Below are positions 1 through 5,878 of a stretch of 6,313 nt of DNA, in pieces. The position numbers were made by a program, and so were the translations under genes. The stretch is from Patescibacteria group bacterium (GTDB lineage: Bacteria; Patescibacteriota; WWE3; UBA101185; UBA10185), in assembly GCA_018818485.1 (NCBI GenBank), contig JAHIRX010000015.1, forward strand, positions 1 through 6,313. The letters are read 5' to 3'. Numbering within the stretch: the stretch's first letter is position 1; every line of letters begins with the position of its first letter. Below the pieces are notes generated by a model, which was given only the letters and a program-made list of their open reading frames with translations, searched no databases and was not told the origin of the DNA.

Positions 1-1
1 A

Positions 2-940
2 AAAGGAACCAGAGTATTTGTTAGATGCGATATTGATGTTCCCCTTGAAGATGGAAAGATCCTAACCACTTTTAGATTAGATAATATCCTACCCACACTT
101 AAATACATCACTGAAAAGGGCGGTATACCAATAATTGCTGGACATATAAGTAAACCTGGGGGTGAATACAGGAAAGAACTTAGCACAAAACAACTTAGAC
201 CATACTTTGATGAAAATCTTGGGGAGGGTAATTATGAACTTTTAGAAAATCTAAGATTTGATCCTCGAGAGGAAAAAAACGATGAAAGTTTTGCAGAGGA
301 GCTCTCTAAAAAAGCAGAGATTTACGTTAACGAATCTTTTGCAACATGTCATAGAGAACATGCTTCTATTGTTGGTATGCCAGCATTTCTACCATCTTAC
401 GCGGGGCTAAGATTACAACTTGAAATTGAAACTTTAGACAAACTTAACACACCAGAAAAACCATTTATGGTTCTAATAGGGGGTGCAAAACTTGAAAGCA
501 AGATGCCGGTGATAGAAAAATTTCTTATGACAGCTGACTTTGTTATGTTAAGTGGGCTACTATCCTTCAATTGGAGTACAGAAGTTCCTCAAAACCTTGT
601 TTTAGCAAACGACTACAAGGAAGAACACAAAGATATTTCTCCTCAAACTGTTGATAAATATATTGAGATGTTAAGTGGTGCAAAAACTGTGTTGTGGGCT
701 GGCCCAGTGGGTGTTTATGAAGAGGATGAATTTATTGTAGGTACAAGGAAAATAGCCGAAGCAATAGTCCAAAAAACTCAGGAAGGAAGTATATACTCAG
801 TCATTGGTGGTGGGGACTCAATAGCTGCTATGACTAAGCTTGGTTTGATAGATAGGTTTAGTTTCACATCCACAGGGGGTAGTGCTATGTTAAACTATCT
901 TGCAAACGGAATACTTCCTGGAATTGAGGCCCTTAATTAG
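2..940 (+). CDS. pgk: Phosphoglycerate kinase, compact form, 5'-truncated by window edge
   Basis: Glycolytic enzyme that transfers phosphate between 1,3-bisphosphoglycerate and ADP in the cytosol. The frame is open from base 2, so 312 residues are visible and probably only about ten N-terminal residues are missing. The internal ATG at 377 is not the start, because family sequence continues upstream of it. Visible PGK motifs, in residues of the fragment, are VRCDIDVPL (7-15), GHISKPGG (47-54, usually HLGRP), ENLRF (82-86), NESFATCHREHAS (110-122), IGGAK (159-163), WAGPVGVYE (232-240), GGGDS (268-272) and STGG (290-293). The protein is clearly shorter than the usual 390 or so residues. About 50 residues are missing between IGGAK and WAGP, where the GGGMAxTF segment and its following helices normally lie. 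The Asn of the usual WNGP is Ala here. The identity is secure; full activity is not shown. The ferredoxin gene begins 8 bases downstream. Confidence 0.95.
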   Translation, partial: KGTRVFVRCDIDVPLEDGKILTTFRLDNILPTLKYITEKGGIPIIAGHISKPGGEYRKELSTKQLRPYFDENLGEGNYELLENLRFDPREEKNDESFAEELSKKAEIYVNESFATCHREHASIVGMPAFLPSYAGLRLQLEIETLDKLNTPEKPFMVLIGGAKLESKMPVIEKFLMTADFVMLSGLLSFNWSTEVPQNLVLANDYKEEHKDISPQTVDKYIEMLSGAKTVLWAGPVGVYEEDEFIVGTRKIAEAIVQKTQEGSIYSVIGGGDSIAAMTKLGLIDRFSFTSTGGSAMLNYLANGILPGIEALN

Positions 941-948
941 CTTTAGTT

Positions 949-1188
949 ATGGCAAAAAACTTAAAAGCAACACAAGAAGATAAATGCAACGGATGTGAGC
1001 TTTGTATTCTTGAATCCCAAAGACAATTAAAAAAAGTGGGTCTTGAAGAAAGCCTAATTAGAATCTTTAAGGGAGAATCTGAAAATAGCTACAAAGTAGA
1101 AATTGATCCAAGGGTAAGTGTTTTAGATATTGAAAAGATAAAAAGTATATGCCCAAAAGAGGTATTTGAAATAACTGAAAATGATTGA
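949..1188 (+). CDS. Small ferredoxin, probably one [4Fe-4S] cluster
   Basis: A 79-residue acidic, soluble protein that probably carries electrons. Cysteines at 13, 16 and 19 form a CxxCxxC motif (CNGCELC). A fourth cysteine followed by Pro lies near the C-terminus at 68 (ICPKEVFEI). This 3+1 arrangement is what single-cluster ferredoxins of the Pyrococcus or Thermotoga type use to hold one [4Fe-4S] cluster. The spacer between the two parts, residues 20-67, is rich in Lys and Glu and shows no second cluster motif. The gene lies 8 bases after pgk and overlaps the AOR-like gene by 8 bases. This suggests that it is translated with, and is the redox partner of, that protein (inference). No clear ribosome binding site precedes the ATG. 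The exact electron donor and acceptor cannot be told from sequence. Confidence 0.8.
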   Translation: MAKNLKATQEDKCNGCELCILESQRQLKKVGLEESLIRIFKGESENSYKVEIDPRVSVLDIEKIKSICPKEVFEITEND

Positions 1189-2026
1189 TACTAAAGCAAA
1201 AAAGATACTTTCAATAGATCTATCTAGGAAGCAATCTGAAACAAAAAGTTTTGCAGATTTAAATACTTTTATTGGTGGGATTGGATTGGGACTAAAACTT
1301 TACGAAACATACAAAGAAGAAAACCCATTAATCTTTTCCATAGGTCCTTTAAACGGGTATTTTCCTTTTGTTTCAAAAACATGTGTGCTTGTTAACAACG
1401 ATGGTGTAATTGAAGACATATATATTGGGGGCGGGCTTAGTTTAAGAATGAGATTTGCAGGCATTGACGCCCTTGTTATCTATGGAAGGTCGGAAGGAGA
1501 AACTGTTTTGGAAATACAAAACTCTCAAGTTAACTTTTTGCCTCTACAAGAGAAAATAAACGATTTGGGTTTACCAGGAAAAAAGAGTATTTTAACCTTT
1601 GAAAACGACAAGATCATCCTTGACGGGTACTTCACTACCCCAGAAGACTTCCTTGAGCAAAACCTCAAAGAAAGAAAAGTGGGAGGAATTGTTATAACAG
1701 GAACAGAAATTTTTAAGCCCGAAAACTTCTTGGAATACGAAAAGATATATAATGAAATTCTTTCAAGAAGCGAAGAAATGAGTGTAGAGAGAGGCAATTA
1801 TCCATCTTGTTCTAACTGTCCGATGGGGTGCGGTAAATCAAAAGTTGGTGAGATTGGGGGAAATGTACTAATTCATTCCCTTGTAGGTTGCCAATTTGCA
1901 GATAAGATATATACAGATATTGGTATTGTATTTAGCTGTCTAAATGTTTTAGGGTATGAATATACACATGAGGATATCGAGAATTTGCCGGGGTTAATAG
2001 AGAAAACATTGAAAAACCTGTCATGA
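1181..2026 (+). CDS. Miniature aldehyde:ferredoxin oxidoreductase (AOR)-family protein
   Basis: A 281-residue relative of the tungstopterin AOR family, whose members have roughly 600 residues and oxidise aldehydes with ferredoxin. The N-terminal part resembles the AOR N-domain: KILSIDLSRKQ (8-18), FIGGIGLGLKLYE (30-42), LIFSIGPLNGY (50-60) and GGGLSLRMRFAGIDALVIYG (83-102). Near the C-terminus CSNCPMGCGK (210-219) reproduces the family's CxxCxxxC [4Fe-4S] motif, followed by a stretch (to about 265) that resembles the start of AOR domain 2. About 100 residues between these parts and nearly all of domains 2 and 3, including the family's last cluster cysteine, are absent. C237 and C253 are the only further cysteines after the motif. 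The stop lies in an ATGA overlap with tpiA, so the short length looks fixed rather than a recent break. Its place between pgk and tpiA, beside a ferredoxin, hints at a triose-phosphate-linked redox role like GAPOR, but the substrate is unknown. It could also be a non-catalytic remnant. Confidence 0.7.
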   Translation: MIDTKAKKILSIDLSRKQSETKSFADLNTFIGGIGLGLKLYETYKEENPLIFSIGPLNGYFPFVSKTCVLVNNDGVIEDIYIGGGLSLRMRFAGIDALVIYGRSEGETVLEIQNSQVNFLPLQEKINDLGLPGKKSILTFENDKIILDGYFTTPEDFLEQNLKERKVGGIVITGTEIFKPENFLEYEKIYNEILSRSEEMSVERGNYPSCSNCPMGCGKSKVGEIGGNVLIHSLVGCQFADKIYTDIGIVFSCLNVLGYEYTHEDIENLPGLIEKTLKNLS

Positions 2027-2679
2027 AATACATTATTGCTAACTGGAAAATGAATTTAACTTTGGAAACTTTAACTAAGTGGGTTAAGGGTATTACTGAT
2101 ATCAAAAAGGTATTAAAAGATAATAAAAAGGTTATACTCGCGCCCTCCCACATTCATATTTCTCTAATCCATGAACTAACAAACGAAACAGAAATAGATC
2201 TTTGTGGTCAAGACGTATCCCCTGAAAAGCAAGGGGCTCATACTGGAGATACCGGGGTTCTTCAAATAAAAGAATTCTGTGAATACTGCATTGTTGGGCA
2301 TAGTGAAAGAAACGAGCCTGAAGAACTTGTTATTCAAAAGAGAGATTTGTGTTTGGAAAATGGCATTATTCCTATCATATGCTTCGTTGATCCTGAATTA
2401 GTAACCAAATACTACAAAGAGGGTGTGATCCTAGCCTGGGAAGACCCAAAAAATATCTCTAAAGATGGTAAATACAACGAAAAAGACCCCTCTGAAATAA
2501 TATCTGGGGTTCAAAACATTAGGTCCGCCCTACCCGAAAAGGCTACTTTGATATATGGGGGATCTGTAAATAAAGAGAACATTGAAGATATATCAAAAAT
2601 TGATGAGATTGATGGAGTTTTAGTAGGCCACGCTAGCCTTGATCCTGAGCATTTTATATATATAATTGGGGCCTACTAG
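2023..2679 (+). CDS. tpiA: Triosephosphate isomerase, short form with altered loop 6
   Basis: Interconverts dihydroxyacetone phosphate and glyceraldehyde 3-phosphate in the cytosol. At 218 residues it is shorter than the usual 250 of bacteria and close to archaeal enzymes. Catalytic residues are in place: N7 and K9 in NWKMN, H93 and E95 in IVGHSER (89-96), and the general-base Glu at E140 in LAWE. The phosphate-binding YGGSVN (178-183) and GVLVGHASL (198-206) are also conserved. The flexible loop 6 that closes over the substrate is unusual. Instead of PVWAIGTG or the archaeal PPELIGTG, the sequence after E140 is DPKNISKDGKY, so the GTG tip is lost. The start overlaps the AOR-like gene by ATGA, which suggests translational coupling. 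The LCP gene begins 1 base after the stop if its ATG is used. The family is certain; the kinetic effect of the loop change is open. Confidence 0.95.
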   Translation: MKYIIANWKMNLTLETLTKWVKGITDIKKVLKDNKKVILAPSHIHISLIHELTNETEIDLCGQDVSPEKQGAHTGDTGVLQIKEFCEYCIVGHSERNEPEELVIQKRDLCLENGIIPIICFVDPELVTKYYKEGVILAWEDPKNISKDGKYNEKDPSEIISGVQNIRSALPEKATLIYGGSVNKENIEDISKIDEIDGVLVGHASLDPEHFIYIIGAY

Positions 2680-2680
2680 A

Positions 2681-3805
2681 ATGAAATACGTAGATTTACA
2701 AAAACAAAAGAGTATAAAAGCGTTTCAGGTTGAAGAACCTCGTGGATTTTTAAAAGTCCTGCCAATGCTTGTAATTATTACCACTGTATTTGGTGTCCTA
2801 TTCTTGTTCAAAGATAAAATTAAATCATCTTTTAACCCTATTAGTATCATTGCAAACGTTGCAGCAGCAGACTTAGAATCTAGCGATGGCAGGACCAACA
2901 TATTAATACTTGGATCAGACAGAAGAAAGCTTGGAAATGGCAATGAGAGTCCCCTTTTAACTGATACTATTCTTGTTGCTTCCATTGGAAACGTAGATAA
3001 CGATATTGTTATGATTTCCCTCCCCCGTGATTTATGGATAAATGACTATTACTCAAAAATAAATGCGGTATATGCAGTTCAAGGAATGCGTACATTAAAG
3101 GAAGTTGTTGAAAACGTTATGGGAGTTCCTATTCACTATCACGTATTGGTTACTTTTGAGCTTTTTGAAAAGGCAGTGGACATAATTAGTGGAGTTGATG
3201 TCTATGTAGAAAATTCATTCACAGACTATGCTTATCCTATCGAGGGAAAAGAAAATGATTCGTGTGGTGTTTCTACTGATGTAGGACGAGACCTTGAAGA
3301 AGAAGGAACTGCTCCTTGGTACATCTGGCCATGTAGATATGAAACTGTCCACTTTGAAGAAGGGCTGCAAACCATGGATGGTCCCACAGCCTTAAAGTAC
3401 GTTAGATCTAGAAAAGGCGATAATAACGAAGGAACTGACTTCGCCCGTGCGAAGCGACAGCAAAATGTTATCTCTGCAATAAAAGAAAAGGCTTTATCCA
3501 TCGAAACTTTAATTAATCCTGCAAAACTAAAAGGGCTTTACGATATATATGTGGAAAATGTGGTAACAAATATAGATTTCCAAACAATTCAAAGTTTTTA
3601 TCTTCTATCCCAACAAATTGATTTTGAAAAAATGATATCCGTAGTGCTAGATGATAGAAGTGAGGCTGATGCAGGAGGATTGCTTTATGCTCCTGAGGAT
3701 ACAACTTTATATGCAGGACAGTACGTGTTAGTTCCACAGACTGGAAACTTTGATCAAATTCATGCGTATATCCAAAAGTATATCTTTGGATACAAAGGGA
3801 ACTGA
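2681..3805 (+). CDS. LytR-CpsA-Psr (LCP) family membrane protein
   Basis: LCP proteins act outside the membrane and transfer polyprenyl-phosphate-linked glycopolymers to the cell wall or other acceptors. The ATG at 2681, one base after the tpiA stop with GGGG about 10 bases upstream, is preferred over an in-frame TTG at 2666 that would overlap tpiA. The 374-residue product has a cytoplasmic N-terminus of about 25 residues, one membrane helix at about 26-43, and then the LCP domain. Motifs seen are NILILGSDRR (73-82), TDT (94-96), SLPRDLW with R116 and D117 (113-119), YSKINAVYA (124-132), YVRSRKGD (240-247) and DFARAKRQQ (253-261). These match the family's phosphate- and metal-binding positions. 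An insert at about 185-220 carries the only two cysteines of the outer domain, C195 and C218, which could form a disulfide. The true acceptor cannot be told. The sortase two genes downstream fits an envelope role. Confidence 0.92.
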   Translation: MKYVDLQKQKSIKAFQVEEPRGFLKVLPMLVIITTVFGVLFLFKDKIKSSFNPISIIANVAAADLESSDGRTNILILGSDRRKLGNGNESPLLTDTILVASIGNVDNDIVMISLPRDLWINDYYSKINAVYAVQGMRTLKEVVENVMGVPIHYHVLVTFELFEKAVDIISGVDVYVENSFTDYAYPIEGKENDSCGVSTDVGRDLEEEGTAPWYIWPCRYETVHFEEGLQTMDGPTALKYVRSRKGDNNEGTDFARAKRQQNVISAIKEKALSIETLINPAKLKGLYDIYVENVVTNIDFQTIQSFYLLSQQIDFEKMISVVLDDRSEADAGGLLYAPEDTTLYAGQYVLVPQTGNFDQIHAYIQKYIFGYKGN

Positions 3806-3817
3806 TAAAATATCTTT

Positions 3818-4513
3818 ATGATCTATATTGTTCATGGGGATGATATTTCAAAATCTAGAATCCTAATTAAAAATCAACAAAAGAAACTTGATTCCGACTC
3901 AAGAATAGAGTTAAGTATTACTGATACTACTCCCGAACAACTTACTGAAAAAGCTCATTCAAACGATCTTTTTGGAAACCCACCATTCATAGTTTTGGAT
4001 GTTACTAGCATGGGAAGAATGAATGTAGATAAGTTTATAGAAAAGATAAAATTAATTCCCTCTGAAACAACACTTATCATTCTTTCAGACAGAAATTTAC
4101 CAAAAACAAACGCGTTCATTAAAAGTGCTTCTGCCTTAGGAGCAAAAGAAAATGCTAGTGAACTATCCCCGCAAAGCAACATATTTAGGTTTATTGATGC
4201 CTTGTTTTATAAACAAAGATCAAAAACATATAACGAACTATCCAAATTACTTGAAGATCAGGTCTCACCATTTGAGATATTTCCTATGATTCTGTACGGA
4301 CTAAGAAGTATAGCAGCGGCAAAGTTTAACTCCCCTTCTTTTGTTAAGAAATCTAGCTTTGTGAAAGCAAAGGCACAGGGCCAATCAAAACTTTATTCAA
4401 AAGAAGATATTTTAAGAATCTTTGATGAGCTTCAAAAGATAGACAGAGGAACAAAACTGGGAGAATATGATCCTGAAATGGCATTAAATTTAGCTGCAGA
4501 AAAAATATTATAA
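3818..4513 (+). CDS. holA: DNA polymerase III delta subunit, short HolA-like protein
   Basis: Delta is the clamp-loader subunit that opens the sliding clamp during replication. The 231-residue product begins MIYIVHGDDISKSR, the usual HolA opening where the strand leads into a GDD turn. It continues with NDLFGNPPFIVLD (49-61), the clamp-contacting region of the family. The second half (about 122-165) has the helical pattern FRFIDALFYKQRSKTYNELS followed by FEIFPMILYGLRSI. The C-terminus KIDRGTKLGEYDPEMAL (207-223) matches the collar domain ending. Typical HolA has about 340 residues, so this form is about a third shorter, mainly in the middle domain. It lies 12 bases after the LCP gene and ends 1 base before the sortase ATG. 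No clear ribosome binding site is present. The assignment rests on overall pattern rather than a catalytic motif, since delta has none. Confidence 0.8.
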   Translation: MIYIVHGDDISKSRILIKNQQKKLDSDSRIELSITDTTPEQLTEKAHSNDLFGNPPFIVLDVTSMGRMNVDKFIEKIKLIPSETTLIILSDRNLPKTNAFIKSASALGAKENASELSPQSNIFRFIDALFYKQRSKTYNELSKLLEDQVSPFEIFPMILYGLRSIAAAKFNSPSFVKKSSFVKAKAQGQSKLYSKEDILRIFDELQKIDRGTKLGEYDPEMALNLAAEKIL

Positions 4514-4514
4514 T

Positions 4515-5237
4515 ATGGGTGATACAAGACCAAAAGTATATATAAAAGATGAGTCTTTTGACCCAATATATAAATCTATAAATTTTAGCTTCTACTTTAA
4601 GTCAAAGGTACTGTCTGGAATACTAATGGCTCTTGGTTTCTTGATATTAAGCACTCAAGTAGTATTTCCCCTTGTATCTTTTAAAACACAGGATGATACC
4701 TCAGGAGCTGCAGAATCTACAGTACTAGGTGTAGCCAGCGGGTTTAGAGAATTTGAATTTTTAGAACTAAGTTCTCAGGATAAACAAATTGTAACTTTAG
4801 AAGAAACACCACAATATTTTTATCTCTCTATTCCTAGACTTGGAATAAAAGACGCCCTTGTAGAAACGAACTCAGCTAACTTAAGCCCAAAAGATTCTCT
4901 TGGCCACTATAACGGATCCTCATTACCTGGAAAGACAGGAAACGCTTTTATATATGGTCATTCAGTTCTACCCTGGTTTTATAACCCTAGAAACTATAAA
5001 ACTATCTTTTCTACACTTGGAAACTTGCAAATTGGAGATGAGGTTTATATTGACTACGATACTAAAGAATTTGTATACAAGGTTGAGGGACAAGAAATTT
5101 TGCAACCTAATCTAGTTGATCCACTAGCTGAGTGGAAACCAAAATATCTAAACGAATCAACAATTGTACTTATGACTTGTTGGCCAGCAGGAACAAAAAC
5201 AAAACGTTTAATAGTGAGGGCTACTTTAGTAAATTAA
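4515..5237 (+). CDS. Sortase family transpeptidase
   Basis: Sortases cleave a C-terminal sorting signal in surface proteins and join them to the envelope or to each other. The 240-residue protein has a cytoplasmic N-terminus, a membrane helix at about 34-54, a linker, and a sortase barrel starting near 102 (YLSIPRLGIKDALVE). All three active-site residues are visible: His149 in FIYGHS, Cys222 in VLMTCWPAGT, and Arg231 in KRLIVRA. The segment LGHYNGSSLPGKTGNAFIYGH spaces normally before the catalytic His. The TCxPxGT pattern and the short barrel suggest class D or E rather than A or B, but subclass is not certain. The gene is the last of the plus-strand operon. It converges on a gene whose product ends in a VPETG sorting signal, its likely substrate. 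Confidence 0.93.
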   Translation: MGDTRPKVYIKDESFDPIYKSINFSFYFKSKVLSGILMALGFLILSTQVVFPLVSFKTQDDTSGAAESTVLGVASGFREFEFLELSSQDKQIVTLEETPQYFYLSIPRLGIKDALVETNSANLSPKDSLGHYNGSSLPGKTGNAFIYGHSVLPWFYNPRNYKTIFSTLGNLQIGDEVYIDYDTKEFVYKVEGQEILQPNLVDPLAEWKPKYLNESTIVLMTCWPAGTKTKRLIVRATLVN

Positions 5238-5242
5238 AATAT

Positions 5243-5269
5243 AAAAACTACTCTCTCGTTACAGTTTTT
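5243..5269. terminator. Possible weak bidirectional terminator
   Basis: AAAAACT at 5243-5249 pairs with AGTTTTT at 5263-5269 around a 13-base loop. On either strand the second arm ends in a run of T, and on the minus strand further T-rich sequence follows. It sits just where the two operons converge, 6 bases after the sortase stop, and covers the last codons of the VPETG gene. The 7-bp stem has only one G-C pair, so it is weak by the usual standards of intrinsic terminators. No better hairpin was found at this junction. Confidence 0.3.
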
Positions 5270-5703
5270 TCAAAGGTATCAAGAGCTAACTTACGAGGAT
5301 TTAGTGCTACAACTATTATCCCTGCAATAAAGAATATTAGTGCTCCAAATAATCCTGTCGTAACGCTCAGGATTCCTGTTTCTGGTACTGTAGTGGTACT
5401 TTGTGTTGTTTCTTCAACCTCATCAGTTCCTGCTAACACAAACCTCGCCTGGGTTTCAGGTTCCCTTGTGGCAATTTCTCCAAACACTGACTCTGAAGAA
5501 GTTCCTTTTACGGACTCTTCTGTTACTGAATTATCGCTTAATGAATTTTCAAACACATCTGTGTCCATTCCAGAACTACTCATTACATAATAAATAGCAC
5601 TAAACACAATTAGTGAGATTGATAGAGTGAGAATAAAAGTTCTAAAGCTGCTGGCAGCGCTAGAGTTTTTTCCTATACTTTGATTTACATTATTCGGTTC
5701 CAT
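5248..5703 (-). CDS. Putative sortase substrate with C-terminal VPETG signal
   Basis: I do not recognise a family for the body of this 151-residue protein, but its architecture is clear. A polar N-terminus is followed by a hydrophobic segment at about 22-41 (signal anchor or signal peptide). Next comes a low-complexity outer region rich in Ser, Thr, Glu and Val (42-105). Then VPETG at 106-110, a second hydrophobic helix at about 113-134, and a tail starting NPRK complete the protein. VPETG plus hydrophobic stretch plus basic residues is the layout of a sortase cell-wall sorting signal, with Val in place of the first Leu of LPXTG. The tail of about 17 residues is longer than usual. The start codon lies within the end of the 62-aa gene (14-base overlap), so it belongs to the pilO operon. 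It ends 10 bases from the stop of the sortase gene, which makes a pair likely. Its function after anchoring is unknown. Confidence 0.75.
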   Translation of the reverse strand: MEPNNVNQSIGKNSSAASSFRTFILTLSISLIVFSAIYYVMSSSGMDTDVFENSLSDNSVTEESVKGTSSESVFGEIATREPETQARFVLAGTDEVEETTQSTTTVPETGILSVTTGLFGALIFFIAGIIVVALNPRKLALDTFEKTVTRE

Positions 5704-5878
5704 AGGCAGGGTTCAAACTTTTTATAAAGTCTACATCAATAGTAACATTCATAGGAGTAGCTATGTCAAGTGTTGCCGAAGAGACATATGCAGTTTTGTG
5801 AACACGTCTGACACCCAAACCTATCCACAGAAGAACAACGAATATGAATGTAGCTAATGTAATTAAGAACTTTTTCAT
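5690..5878 (-). CDS. Small single-pass membrane protein of unknown function
   Basis: A 62-residue protein with a short basic start (MKK), a hydrophobic helix at about 4-22 and an outer or periplasm-side tail of 40 residues. The tail includes RRVHKTAYVSS and ends in TPMNVTIDVDFIKSLNPAYG. I do not recognise a family. The gene overlaps the pilO-like gene by ATGA and the VPETG gene by 14 bases, so it is very likely real and co-translated with both. By position it could be an accessory protein of the type IV pilus inner-membrane complex, where a small bitopic protein often follows PilO, but no PilP signature (lipobox or Pro-rich linker) is seen. The protein has no cysteine and no sortase signal of its own. 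Confidence 0.65.
   Translation of the reverse strand: MKKFLITLATFIFVVLLWIGLGVRRVHKTAYVSSATLDIATPMNVTIDVDFIKSLNPAYGTE

Noticed and set aside
377..940. Reading of the first gene as a separate 187-aa protein starting at ATG 377
   Set aside because: The same frame is open back to base 2 and encodes the N-terminal PGK motifs, so this ATG is internal to pgk.
1525..1797. Minus-strand open frame of 90 residues
   Set aside because: It lies fully antisense to the AOR-like gene and shows no recognisable motif.
1181..2026. Full-length AOR or GAPOR broken by a frameshift
   Set aside because: Downstream sequence in all frames belongs to tpiA and no remnant of AOR domain 3 is seen, so a simple frameshift does not explain the short length.
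1932..2153. Minus-strand open frame of 73 residues with hydrophobic stretches
   Set aside because: It is antisense to the AOR-like/tpiA junction. Its hydrophobic look comes from the complement of Lys-rich codons.
2666..2680. TTG at 2666 as start of the LCP gene
   Set aside because: It would overlap tpiA and add only five residues; the ATG at 2681 is better placed just after the tpiA stop.
2725..2985. Minus-strand open frame inside the LCP gene
   Set aside because: It is antisense to a clear LCP coding region, with no motif or start context of its own.
3232..3737. Two further minus-strand open frames inside the LCP gene
   Set aside because: Both are antisense shadows of the conserved LCP domain.
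3955..4182. Minus-strand open frame of 75 residues inside holA
   Set aside because: It is antisense to holA and has no support of its own.
4900..5115. Plus-strand open frame of 71 residues in another frame of the sortase gene
   Set aside because: It lies within the sortase core, whose catalytic residues are in the other frame.
5132..5597. Plus-strand open frames crossing the sortase end and running antisense to the VPETG gene
   Set aside because: The minus-strand product has a coherent membrane and sorting-signal layout, while the plus-strand products are Ser/Thr/Leu-rich without motifs.
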